A stretch of DNA of 59,062 bases from Corallococcus terminator. GTDB lineage: Bacteria > Myxococcota > Myxococcia > Myxococcales > Myxococcaceae. The translations under genes and the position numbers were made by a program. The first letter of the stretch is position 1. Every line of letters begins with the position of its first letter. A model generated the notes under the pieces. The model saw only the letters and a list, made by a program, of their open reading frames with translations, made no database searches and was not told the DNA's origin. Positions 17,163 through 24,999 of the stretch are shown piece by piece. Location: positions 1 to 59,062 of the forward strand of contig NZ_RAVZ01000011.1 in the NCBI RefSeq assembly GCF_003611635.1, written 5' to 3'.

Positions 17163-19178
17163 ATGAAGCGCATTCACAAGGTGCTGGTGGCGAACCGGGG
17201 GGAGATCGCCGTGCGCGTGCTGCGCACGTGCCGCGCCCTCGGCGTGCGCACGGTCGCGGTCTTCTCCGATGCGGACCGGGACGCGCCGCACGTGCGGCTC
17301 GCGGATGAGGCGGTGCGTCTGGGGCCGGCGCCCGTGAAGGAGTCCTACCTCTGCATCGACCGGGTGCTCGCGGCGGCGGCGGCGTCCGGCGCCAATGCCA
17401 TCCATCCCGGGTACGGCTTCCTGTCGGAGAACGCTGAGTTCGCGCGCGCCTGCGAGGCGGCCGGCCTCGTGTTCATCGGTCCGCCGGCGGACGCCATCGA
17501 GCTGATGGGGAACAAGCGGCAGGCGAAGCTGCGCATGCAGGCCGCGGACGTCCCGTGCATCCCGGGCTACGAGGCGGCCCGTCCCGGCGAGTCGCTGGAG
17601 GATGACGCCCTGGTGCGTGAGGGTGAGCGCATTGGCCTCCCCCTCATGGTGAAGGCTGCGGCGGGCGGTGGCGGGCGCGGCATGCGCCTCGTGCGCGAGC
17701 CGGGCGCGCTGCTCGAAGCCATCCGCTCCGCGCGTTCGGAGGCGACGAACGCCTTTGGCAGCGGCGAGCTCATCCTGGAGCGGGCCATCGAAGGCGCGCG
17801 CCACGTCGAGGTGCAGGTCTTCGCGGATGCGCATGGAAACGCCGTGCACCTGGGGGAGCGCGACTGCTCCATCCAGCGGCGGCACCAGAAGGTCATCGAG
17901 GAGAGCCCGTCCCCGGCGGTCACGCCGGAGCTTCGCGAGCGCATGGGCGCCGTGGCGGTGCAGGCCATCCGCTCCATCGGCTACCGGGGCGCGGGGACCA
18001 TCGAGTTCCTCCTCTCGCCGGGCGGCGACTTCTTCTTCATGGAGATGAACACGCGCCTGCAGGTTGAACACCCGGTGACGGAGTTCGTGACGGGGCTCGA
18101 CCTGGTGGAGTGGCAGTTGAGGGTCGCGGACGGCGAACCGCTCCCGCTGAAGCAGACGGAGATCCGCTTCCGTGGCCATGCCATCGAGGCGCGGTTGTGC
18201 GCGGAGGATCCGGCGCGCGGGTTTCTTCCCCAGACGGGCCGCCTCCTCGCGTGGGCGCCGCCGGAAGGGGAAGGCGTCCGCGTCGACCACGGGGTGCGCG
18301 AAGGGCAGGACATCACGCCGTTCTACGACTCCATGCAGGCGAAGCTCATCGCGTACGGGCCGGACCGGGAGACGGCGCGCGAGCGGTTGGCCCTCGCACT
18401 GCGGGAGCTGACGGTGTTCGGCGTCACGACGAACGCGACCTTCCTCCAGCACGTCCTCGCGCACGACGCGTTCCGCTCCGGCCGCTACAACACGGGCTTC
18501 GTCGCGGAGCACCTGTCCCCGGAGGCGCTGGGCACGCTCGGTCAGGCGTCCACGGAGGAGCAGGCCCTCCTGGCCGCCTTGCTCTTCCACGACGACGCGG
18601 CGGCGCTCCGCCAGCGGGCAGGCTTCGACACGGCGCTCGCGGGCTGGAGCAGCTCCTACGCCCTGCCGGTGCCCATCGTCCTGCACGACGGGGGCACGGA
18701 GTTCCGCGCCTCGGTCCGCCCCGTCACGCCGGAGGAGTACGAAGTGCGCATCGGCGATGCGCGCGTCGCGCTCCGCCTCCGCTCCCTGGGCGCCGAGCGG
18801 GCCGAGGTCGAGATTTCAGACCGGCGCCGCGCGGTCCGCTACCGGCGCGCGGGGGGAACGTTGTGGTGCTCGCTGGACGGCGTCACGCGCCAGCTCCGCG
18901 ACGTCACCTTCCGCCTTCCTTCGGAGCGTGAGCGCGCCAGCGACGGCCGTGTCCGCGCGCCGATGGACGGCCGCATCATCCGGGTGAGCGCCGAGGTCGG
19001 CGCCACCGTGAAGCGTGGCGACGTGCTGGTGGTGCTCGAAGCGATGAAGATGGAGTCATCGCTCGCGGCGCCCACCGATGGGGTCGTCACGGCGGTGAAC
19101 GTCGCCGTCGGAGCGCAGGTGCCGGCACGCCACGTCGTGGCGGTCGTCTCGCCGGACGCGAAGGAAGTCGCCGCCTGA
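17163..19178 (+). CDS. Acyl-CoA carboxylase alpha subunit (biotin carboxylase plus BCCP)
   Basis: 671 residues from ATG 17163, 10 bases after the beta-subunit stop. The biotin carboxylase domain (1-about 445) has KVLVANRGEIAVRVLR, NAIHPGYGFLSENAEF, the ATP-grasp loop KAAAGGGGRGMR and EMNTRLQVEHPVTE. A BT/linker region follows, then a C-terminal biotinyl domain with EAMKM, whose K629 is the biotinylation site. It carboxylates biotin with ATP and bicarbonate for the neighbouring beta subunit; MCC and GCC are alpha6beta6 enzymes. It is last in the operon, followed by a strong hairpin. Confidence 0.9.
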   Translation: MKRIHKVLVANRGEIAVRVLRTCRALGVRTVAVFSDADRDAPHVRLADEAVRLGPAPVKESYLCIDRVLAAAAASGANAIHPGYGFLSENAEFARACEAAGLVFIGPPADAIELMGNKRQAKLRMQAADVPCIPGYEAARPGESLEDDALVREGERIGLPLMVKAAAGGGGRGMRLVREPGALLEAIRSARSEATNAFGSGELILERAIEGARHVEVQVFADAHGNAVHLGERDCSIQRRHQKVIEESPSPAVTPELRERMGAVAVQAIRSIGYRGAGTIEFLLSPGGDFFFMEMNTRLQVEHPVTEFVTGLDLVEWQLRVADGEPLPLKQTEIRFRGHAIEARLCAEDPARGFLPQTGRLLAWAPPEGEGVRVDHGVREGQDITPFYDSMQAKLIAYGPDRETARERLALALRELTVFGVTTNATFLQHVLAHDAFRSGRYNTGFVAEHLSPEALGTLGQASTEEQALLAALLFHDDAAALRQRAGFDTALAGWSSSYALPVPIVLHDGGTEFRASVRPVTPEEYEVRIGDARVALRLRSLGAERAEVEISDRRRAVRYRRAGGTLWCSLDGVTRQLRDVTFRLPSERERASDGRVRAPMDGRIIRVSAEVGATVKRGDVLVVLEAMKMESSLAAPTDGVVTAVNVAVGAQVPARHVVAVVSPDAKEVAA

Positions 19179-19185
19179 GCGCGGG

Positions 19186-19218
19186 CCCCTGCCTGGATCG
19201 CGTTGAAACAGGCAGGGG
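19186..19218 (+). terminator. Terminator after the carboxylase operon
   Basis: A perfect 10-bp stem, CCCCTGCCTG (19186-19195) with CAGGCAGGGG (19209-19218), lies just after the alpha-subunit stop and between convergent genes. No T-run follows. Confidence 0.6.
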
Positions 19219-19298
19219 AGACGGATGCTGAGCACCGGTACGGCTGACCAGCACGCCGCTTCCGAGACAGGGAGCCGCGATGCGTCCTTTGTCTGATG

Positions 19299-20456
19299 CT
19301 ACTTGGGGTTGTTTCGCCAGGTTCCCTTGTGCCATTTCATGACGCCGAGCTGGGGGAGCGTGAAGTTGGCCTTCAGCGTTTCGAAGTCCCGTTTGTCGAG
19401 CGCGCTGACAGGCCAAATCTCAGCCAACAGCAGGTCATACACTTCCTGCCCCTGCTTGCGCCCCTCCAGGACCTCTTTCAGCATGCCCTTCTGTACGGAG
19501 AGGGTGATGAGATCTCCGATGACCGCATCCCGCTTGTTGGTGTCGAGCTTGTCAGGGGCCTTCAGCTTCAGCTCCGTCGCGTACTCCAGATAGGCTTCGA
19601 GGCTGGCACGGGCAATGGCGTTTCCCTGCTTCGCCCATGCCGCCCAGAAGTCCACGCTGGGCGTCATCAGCACCTTCCTGGAGGGGACGGTGTCCGATGA
19701 CCATGGATTGGAGCCCACGTAGAAATCACGTCCCATTCCAATTCCGGCGAACTTGATGCCGAGGGTCGCGGACGTGAACTCGTGCATGGGAGTGACGACG
19801 CTGGCGGTATCGAAGCGCACGCCCTTGTACTTGCTGCGCACCATCTCGCTCATGGGGGCGGTGGTGGTGTCCAGGTAGTGGCCGCCAATCTGATACAAGA
19901 GGTAGAGCATCAGCACGTCCTTGACGGCGGAGAACGCGCGTTTGCTGGTCAGCCACTCAACCACGGGCGCAAGCAGTTCGAATCCGTTGTGTGGCAGGAG
20001 CGCGTGATTCATTCCGGCGTCGAGTCCACACACCTTGATCTGGGGCAGGGCCTCCGCGAAGGCCGTCGCGTGTTCAGCCTTGCACCAGAAATGGATCGCG
20101 ACGGCCTTCCCGACGTGGGTCGCCATGGCGGTGATGCCTTCAAGCCCGCTCTGTGGAACGGGACCCCACCAGATGTAGTGCAGCCGGGGAGCCGTTTCGG
20201 CGGCTTGCTGCTCGGCATGGAGCTGTCGGGAGGTCTCGGCGAGCCGGGTGACGCGGCGGTGCGCCAGCGCGGTCTCCGACCTGTTGCCACGGGCATCGTC
20301 GAGGGCGACGATGATGTCGGGAAACTGGACGGTATTGCCCTGCCCCCGGATGTGATTGAAGACCCGGAAGCAGATGTCCTGATCGCTGTCGGTCCCGGCC
20401 GTGGTGAGAAGCACCTGTCGAACGATGAGGTTCAGCGGCTCGCCACGGATTCGCAT
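19299..20456 (-). CDS. GT44/TcdA-TcdB-like glycosyltransferase, DXD motif altered
   Basis: 385 residues. RLHYIWWGPVP at 91-101 matches the opening strand of sugar-transferases of the Gly_transf_sug/TcdA-TcdB type. AVKDVLMLYLLYQIGGHYLD at 177-196 matches the conserved helix before the DXD metal site. Instead of DVD/DXD the sequence reads D196-T-T, so the second metal-binding Asp is missing. A cytosolic transfer of a sugar from UDP-sugar to protein is typical for toxin-like members; here the substrate is unknown and activity is in doubt. The first 60 residues look unrelated to the fold and no clear ribosome site precedes ATG 20456, so the true start may be internal. Base composition is somewhat lower in GC than the neighbours, hinting at transfer. 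Confidence 0.6.
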   Translation of the reverse strand: MRIRGEPLNLIVRQVLLTTAGTDSDQDICFRVFNHIRGQGNTVQFPDIIVALDDARGNRSETALAHRRVTRLAETSRQLHAEQQAAETAPRLHYIWWGPVPQSGLEGITAMATHVGKAVAIHFWCKAEHATAFAEALPQIKVCGLDAGMNHALLPHNGFELLAPVVEWLTSKRAFSAVKDVLMLYLLYQIGGHYLDTTTAPMSEMVRSKYKGVRFDTASVVTPMHEFTSATLGIKFAGIGMGRDFYVGSNPWSSDTVPSRKVLMTPSVDFWAAWAKQGNAIARASLEAYLEYATELKLKAPDKLDTNKRDAVIGDLITLSVQKGMLKEVLEGRKQGQEVYDLLLAEIWPVSALDKRDFETLKANFTLPQLGVMKWHKGTWRNNPK

Positions 20457-20663
20457 TCGTGAACGGTAGTTTCCGCCGGGCAGGGATGCCAGGGCGTGAC
20501 GCGCCGGACCCCTCGACGCCCCGCTCCACCCCCTGGCGGGGAGCCCACACCGCGCGCCGCGTCATGGCGGTCGCCACGCCAGAAGCGAAGGAGGCCGCAT
20601 GCCCGCGTGCGCCTCAACCCCTCACCGGAAGGTGAAGGGCCGAGGCGCATCGGCTGAGTCCTC

Positions 20664-21359
20664 TCACGCCAGGTCGAACAGCAGGGCCTCCATGGGCTCG
20701 GAGGCGACGAGCACGAGGCTCGACTCATCCGTCACGGCGACGCCGTCGCCGGCCTTCAGCGCCACGCCGTTGAGCGTGCCCGCGCCCCGGGCCACCTGGA
20801 GCCAGGCGTGCCTGCCCTTGGGCAGCGTGTACTCCGCCTTCTCCCCCTTGCTCAGCAGCGTGCTGGACAGCAGCACGTCCTGGTGCACGGTGAGGCTGCC
20901 GTCGCGTGCATCGGGGCTCGCCACCACCCGCCAGCGGCCCTGACGGTCCTTCTCCGGGAAGAGCTTCTGCTCATATTCAGGCTTCAGGCCCTTCGTGTCG
21001 GGGATGATCCAGATCTGCAGGAAGTGGACGTCCTCGTTGGAGCCGTTCATCTCGCTGTGCATCACGCCCGTGCCGGCCGTCATGCGCTGCACTTCACCGG
21101 CGCGCAGCAGTCCATTGCCTCCCGTGCTGTCCCGGTGCGCGATGGCGCCGCTGAGCGGGTAGGTGATGATCTCCATGTCCCGGTGCGGATGCGTGTCGAA
21201 GCCTTCGCCAGACGTAACACGGTCCTCGTTGATGACGCGCAGGGAACGGAACCCCATGTGGTCGGGGTCGAAGTAGCTCGCGAACGAGAAGGTGTGATGG
21301 GAATCCAGCCAGCCGTGGTTGGCATGTCCGCGGGCTTCAGAGGGTCGAACGTTGATCAT
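20664..21359 (-). CDS. Pirin-family protein (YhhW-like bicupin)
   Basis: 231 residues from ATG 21359, with GAAAGGAAG 6-7 bases upstream. The N-terminal cupin carries the iron ligands: THPHRDMEIITY supplies two His and GVMHSEMN supplies His and Glu. HHTFSFASYFDP near the start is the usual pirin opening. Bacterial YhhW-type pirins are iron cupins, some with quercetin 2,3-dioxygenase activity, and act in the cytosol. The gene lies downstream of and in the same direction as a LysR gene, with its own upstream motif shared with the YceI promoter. Confidence 0.9.
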   Translation of the reverse strand: MINVRPSEARGHANHGWLDSHHTFSFASYFDPDHMGFRSLRVINEDRVTSGEGFDTHPHRDMEIITYPLSGAIAHRDSTGGNGLLRAGEVQRMTAGTGVMHSEMNGSNEDVHFLQIWIIPDTKGLKPEYEQKLFPEKDRQGRWRVVASPDARDGSLTVHQDVLLSSTLLSKGEKAEYTLPKGRHAWLQVARGAGTLNGVALKAGDGVAVTDESSLVLVASEPMEALLFDLA

Positions 21360-21434
21360 GGTGTGTGCTTCCTTTCGAGAAACACAATGCGCCCCCGGAC
21401 CCCACCTGGCCAGACTCGAACCCCGGGACACATC

Positions 21435-21450
21435 GTTCCACCCATGGGAC
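21435..21450 (-). promoter_or_regulatory. Putative LysR-site upstream of pirin
   Basis: Read on the minus strand this is GTCCCATGGGTGGAAC, 75 bases upstream of the pirin start. It matches the motif at 22400-22415 upstream of YceI at 15 of 16 positions and in the same orientation relative to its gene. It is an imperfect dyad, GTCCCA-N4-TGGAAC. This supports joint control of both genes by the LysR protein encoded between them. Confidence 0.55.
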
Positions 21451-21467
21451 GAAACGCGGACACCGTC

Positions 21468-22376
21468 TCAGCGTTTCGCGCGCTTGCCTGACTCCTGACG
21501 CAGCGTGGGCCAGTGCTCGCGCAGCACCTCCACGAAGGCCATCACCTTGGGCACGTGGTGCCGCGTGGGCGGGTAGACGGCATGCACCGGCGCTCCGGCG
21601 GAGCTCCAGTCCGGCAGCACGCGCTGCAACCTCCCGGAGTCCAGGTCCTCCACGCAGTGCAGGCCGGGCAGGAGCGCGACCCCGGAGCCCGACAGCGTCA
21701 CCGCATGCAGCATGTCCGGCTCGTTCACGACAAGCCGCCCGCTGACCTTGACCTCGACGGCCCGCCCCCCGGCGTGCAGCGTCCAGACGTTGCCTTGCAG
21801 CTCCGTGCCGAAGAGCAGGCAGTCATGCTTCGCCAGGTCCGCGGGCGTCTTGGGCAGGCCCTTCTTCTGGAGGTATTCCGGGGAGGCGACGACGACGCGC
21901 GCGAATTCTCCCAGCCGGCGCGCCATCAGCGAGGAGTCCGGCAGGCGCCCGGCCCGCACCGCCAGGTCGAAGCCTTCCTCCATCAGGTCCACCGCCCGGT
22001 CCGTGCACAGCAACTCCAACTGGACGTCCGGGTGGCGCTCCAGGAACGTGGACACCAGCGGCGCGAGGAAGTTGAGGGACAGCGGCGTCGTCACGCGCAG
22101 CAGCCCGTGGGGGCCGGCCTGGAGGCGCGTCACCGCCAGCTCCGCGGCTTCGGCTTCCGCGACGATGCGCTCGCAGTGCGCGTAGTACGCCCGGCCCACC
22201 TCCGTGAGGTGAAGCTGGCGCGTCGTGCGCTGCAACAACTGCGCGCCCACGCGTTCCTCCAGTTCGGACACCTTCCGGCTCACGGTGGACTTGGGCATGC
22301 GCAGCGCGCGCGCCGCCGCCGTGAAGCTGCCGGCCTGCACCACCCGGGCGAAGACGAGGAGTTCGTTGAGGTCCAT
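21468..22376 (-). CDS. LysR-family transcriptional regulator
   Basis: 302 residues from ATG 22376. The N-terminal winged helix-turn-helix is clear: GSFTAAARALRMPKSTVSRK and then VSELEERVGAQLLQRTTR. The remaining about 210 residues form the periplasmic-binding-protein-like effector domain of the AaeR/DsdC-like class (LLRVTTPLSLNFLAPL, GSGVALLPGL). It is divergent from YceI and precedes pirin, an arrangement commonly seen for LysR genes that control stress or redox proteins. Motifs in both flanking spacers suggest it regulates both neighbours. Confidence 0.9.
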   Translation of the reverse strand: MDLNELLVFARVVQAGSFTAAARALRMPKSTVSRKVSELEERVGAQLLQRTTRQLHLTEVGRAYYAHCERIVAEAEAAELAVTRLQAGPHGLLRVTTPLSLNFLAPLVSTFLERHPDVQLELLCTDRAVDLMEEGFDLAVRAGRLPDSSLMARRLGEFARVVVASPEYLQKKGLPKTPADLAKHDCLLFGTELQGNVWTLHAGGRAVEVKVSGRLVVNEPDMLHAVTLSGSGVALLPGLHCVEDLDSGRLQRVLPDWSSAGAPVHAVYPPTRHHVPKVMAFVEVLREHWPTLRQESGKRAKR

Positions 22377-22399
22377 GGCGCTTGGGGGACGCGGGCACT

Positions 22400-22429
22400 G
22401 TCCCAGGGGTGGAACAGTCCGTCCTGTTC
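22400..22429 (+). promoter_or_regulatory. Putative LysR-binding region between lysR and yceI
   Basis: Contains GTCCCAGGGGTGGAAC (22400-22415), shared with the pirin upstream region. It overlaps a perfect inverted repeat GAACAG-N6-CTGTTC (22412-22429). LysR sites usually pair a dyad recognition site with a second activation site near the promoter, which fits this double arrangement. Confidence 0.55.
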
Positions 22430-22508
22430 GTCCCATCTAATCCGGATGCCCCCGGGCCGCTACCTTGCTCCTTGTCGAACACCCCTCCCGACGAAAAGGA
22501 ACACGACC

Positions 22509-23060
22509 ATGGCTCAGACCCTCTGGAACATCGACACGACGCACACGGGCATCCACTTCAGCGTGCGGCACATGGTGGTCGCGAAGGTGCGCGGCAGCTT
22601 CCAGAAGTTCAGCGGCACGCTGACGCTGGATGAGAAGGATCCGACGGCGTCCTCGGTGTCGGTGAGCATCGAGACGGCGAGCATCCACTCGGGCGTCGAG
22701 CAGCGCGACAACCACCTGCGCTCGCCGGACTTCTTCGACGCGGCGAAGTTCCCGGCCATCACCTTCCAGAGCACCAAGGTGGAGAAGGCGTCCGGTGACG
22801 GCCTGCGCGTGACGGGCAACCTCACCATCCGCGACATCACCCGCGAGGTCGTCCTGGAGGCCGAACAGCTCGGGGTGGCCAAGGATCCCTGGGGCAACAC
22901 CAAGGCCGCCTTCGAGGCGAAGACGTCCATCCACCGCAGCGACTTCGGCCTGACGTGGAACCAAGCGCTGGAGGCGGGCGGCGTGCTGGTGGGCGAGAAG
23001 ATTGAGATTGCCCTGGAGGTCCAGGCCGCCAAGGCCCAGGCGACCGAACAGGCCGCCTGA
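22509..23060 (+). CDS. YceI-family protein
   Basis: 183 residues from ATG 22509 with AAAAGGA about 9 bases upstream. It has the YceI lipocalin-like signatures: WNIDTTHTGIHFSVRHMVV, GSFQKFSGTLTLDE, IETASIHSGVEQRDNHLRS, FFDAAKFPAITFQSTK, ASKTSIHRSDFGL-like near the C-terminus. YceI proteins bind polyisoprenoid lipids in a beta-barrel; many are periplasmic, but no signal peptide is seen here, so this one is probably cytosolic. It is divergently transcribed from lysR and likely under its control. Confidence 0.92.
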   Translation: MAQTLWNIDTTHTGIHFSVRHMVVAKVRGSFQKFSGTLTLDEKDPTASSVSVSIETASIHSGVEQRDNHLRSPDFFDAAKFPAITFQSTKVEKASGDGLRVTGNLTIRDITREVVLEAEQLGVAKDPWGNTKAAFEAKTSIHRSDFGLTWNQALEAGGVLVGEKIEIALEVQAAKAQATEQAA

Positions 23061-23078
23061 GCCGGATGCCACGACGGA

Positions 23079-24005
23079 CTAGAAGTCGATGGACGTGAGC
23101 GTGAAGTGCACGTCGGATTCGACGCCCGAGCTGACGCTGGTGGCCGCCGGGCGCGCGATGTCCGTCGTGAAGCTCACGCCCGTGGGCGCCACCAGATCCA
23201 CCTGGTAGTCGCCGGGCAGCAGGTACTTGAAGTCCGCCACGGCGACGGAGTTCGTGGCGAGCGTGAAGGGCATGGTTTCGCGGCTGCCGTCGGCGTTGAT
23301 GAGCACCGCGGAGAAGCCGGACAACTGGGTCGTTCCCGGCATGGGGAACGACAGGCCGTCACCCAGTTGGAGGGTGACCTCCACGTTGCCGGAGAACCGC
23401 ATGTCCGCGCCCTTGATGATGGGGCGCATGACCCACTTGCCGGAGTTGCCGGCCTCCTTGCCGAAGCTCTGCGCGACGTCGAAGTCCACCAGGATGACCT
23501 TCTGGTCGTCATCGCTGGTGATGGTGACGTCGGCGTCCTTGTCGAACTTCACCTTGAGGCCGGAGCTGCTGGCGCTCGGCATTTGCAGGTCGCCGTCCAC
23601 CTGGGCGCCTTCGGGCAGGCCCTCGTAGTTGGCGGAGGTGGCGAAGATGCGGCTCTGACCGTCCTGCTTCACCTGGATGTAGCCGCCCGTGATGACGAAG
23701 CGCAGCTCCTTGTAGGTCCCCGCGGGCACCTCCGCGTCCGTCACCAGGTCCGCGGTGTCGTTGGCCAGGGTGAGCAGGTCGGTGGTGACGGGCTCGCTCA
23801 GCAGCACGACGTCTCCCTTGCCTTCTTCGCCTTCCACGCTGCCCTTCAGGTAGACCTTGGAGATGGTGACGACCGCCTTCTCGATGCCGTCACCCGGAGC
23901 GTCGGTCAGCTTCAGCGTGACGCGGGCCTTGTCTTCGCCGCAGGCGGCCAGCAGCAGCCCCGTGGCCAGAAGGAGGGAAGAGGTCAGTTGACGCAAGGAG
24001 GGCAT
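23079..24005 (-). CDS. DUF4382 lipoprotein
   Basis: 308 residues from ATG 24005. A signal peptide with lipobox LLLAAC is followed directly by VTLKLTDAPGDGIEKAVVTI, the typical DUF4382 opening. The rest is beta-rich (LPGDYQVDLVAPTGVSFTTD) and resembles carboxypeptidase-regulatory-like or prealbumin-like folds. It is probably an outer-membrane or periplasmic lipoprotein of unknown function. It lies 73 bases downstream of the sigma/caspase operon in the same direction and may be its last gene. Confidence 0.8.
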   Translation of the reverse strand: MPSLRQLTSSLLLATGLLLAACGEDKARVTLKLTDAPGDGIEKAVVTISKVYLKGSVEGEEGKGDVVLLSEPVTTDLLTLANDTADLVTDAEVPAGTYKELRFVITGGYIQVKQDGQSRIFATSANYEGLPEGAQVDGDLQMPSASSSGLKVKFDKDADVTITSDDDQKVILVDFDVAQSFGKEAGNSGKWVMRPIIKGADMRFSGNVEVTLQLGDGLSFPMPGTTQLSGFSAVLINADGSRETMPFTLATNSVAVADFKYLLPGDYQVDLVAPTGVSFTTDIARPAATSVSSGVESDVHFTLTSIDF

Positions 24006-24078
24006 GCAGGAGCCTTGGGAGAAGAGGGAGAACGCATCCAAGGACCCGCCCCGACCTGGAACGGCCACTTCCCACGGC

Positions 24079-24999
24079 CTATCGCGGGAACTCCGCGCAG
24101 GTGGCGAAGCGCGCTGGATCCGGCAGGCAGCGGCTGTCCTGGCACGTCAGCCCTTCCCCACACGCGGGCCCGCCGACGCCACAGGCCGCCACGCAGGCCA
24201 TGAGGTCGCCGGGCACGTCCTCGCATTGCGTGGACGGGGCGCACTGCCAGGTGCCCTCGCACGTGGCACAGGCGGCCCCGGGGCCTTCGCAGCGCTGACC
24301 CCGGCAGGCGAGCGGCGCGGCGCACTGCGAGTCATCCACGCACCCCACGCACCGGCCGTTGGGCGCGCAATGGCTGTCATCATCACAGCCGGTCTCCGCG
24401 CAGCCCCTCTGGCCCCAGGCCTCCTCCGGAATCAGCTCCAGCTTCAAGGGCTTCTGTTCGCCGGGACCCACGCAGCCCTGGCCGACCGCGGTGGTGAAGT
24501 CGGGCGCGGAGACGCGCACGTCGTAGCAGCCGTCCGGCAGCGGCCCCACGCGGCGCTTGCCGCCATTGTCGAGCGGCAGCGCTTCGTAGGGCGTGCCCGC
24601 GACGGACAGCCGGGCCTCGATGACCTTGATGCTGCCCCGCGACTTCACCTTCACGGAGAGCATACCGGCCGGCTGGGGCGCGACGTCCGCCACCTCCACG
24701 GACTGGCCGCCCTGCACGGTGAGGGGCACGCGCGCGGCCTTGGTGGCCGTGGCGACGATGAAGAGCTCCCCCGGGCCCGCAGGTGCATCCTTCAGCGTGA
24801 ACTGGCCGTCCGGCTCCACGGTGGCGCGCAGGCCGGGCGCGCCCACCAGGGACACCAGCGCGACGGCCGGGTCGAACTCCGTGAGCCGGCCGTGCACGGT
24901 GCCCACGCGGAACGGCGTGTTGTCCAGGTTGCCGCAGGCGCCCAGGCCCAACGCGAGCACGGGGCAGGTGAGCTTCAGGAGCAAGAGTGCGCGACGCAT
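24079..24999 (-). CDS. Lipoprotein with carboxypeptidase-regulatory-like and Cys-rich domains
   Basis: 306 residues. The signal ends in lipobox LGAC. Residues about 30-200 hold two beta-sandwich segments of the carboxypeptidase-regulatory type (VHGRLTEFDPAVALVSLVG, LPDGCYDVRVSAPDF). The last 100 residues are Cys-rich with the DxDSxC-like pattern of myxobacterial disulfide repeats (GCDDDSHCAPNGRCVGC, CVDDSQCAAPLACRGQRC). The ATG at 24999 overlaps the caspase-gene stop by one base, so the two are translationally coupled. It is probably a surface partner of the caspase-barrel protein; the role is unknown. Confidence 0.75.
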   Translation of the reverse strand: MRRALLLLKLTCPVLALGLGACGNLDNTPFRVGTVHGRLTEFDPAVALVSLVGAPGLRATVEPDGQFTLKDAPAGPGELFIVATATKAARVPLTVQGGQSVEVADVAPQPAGMLSVKVKSRGSIKVIEARLSVAGTPYEALPLDNGGKRRVGPLPDGCYDVRVSAPDFTTAVGQGCVGPGEQKPLKLELIPEEAWGQRGCAETGCDDDSHCAPNGRCVGCVDDSQCAAPLACRGQRCEGPGAACATCEGTWQCAPSTQCEDVPGDLMACVAACGVGGPACGEGLTCQDSRCLPDPARFATCAEFPR

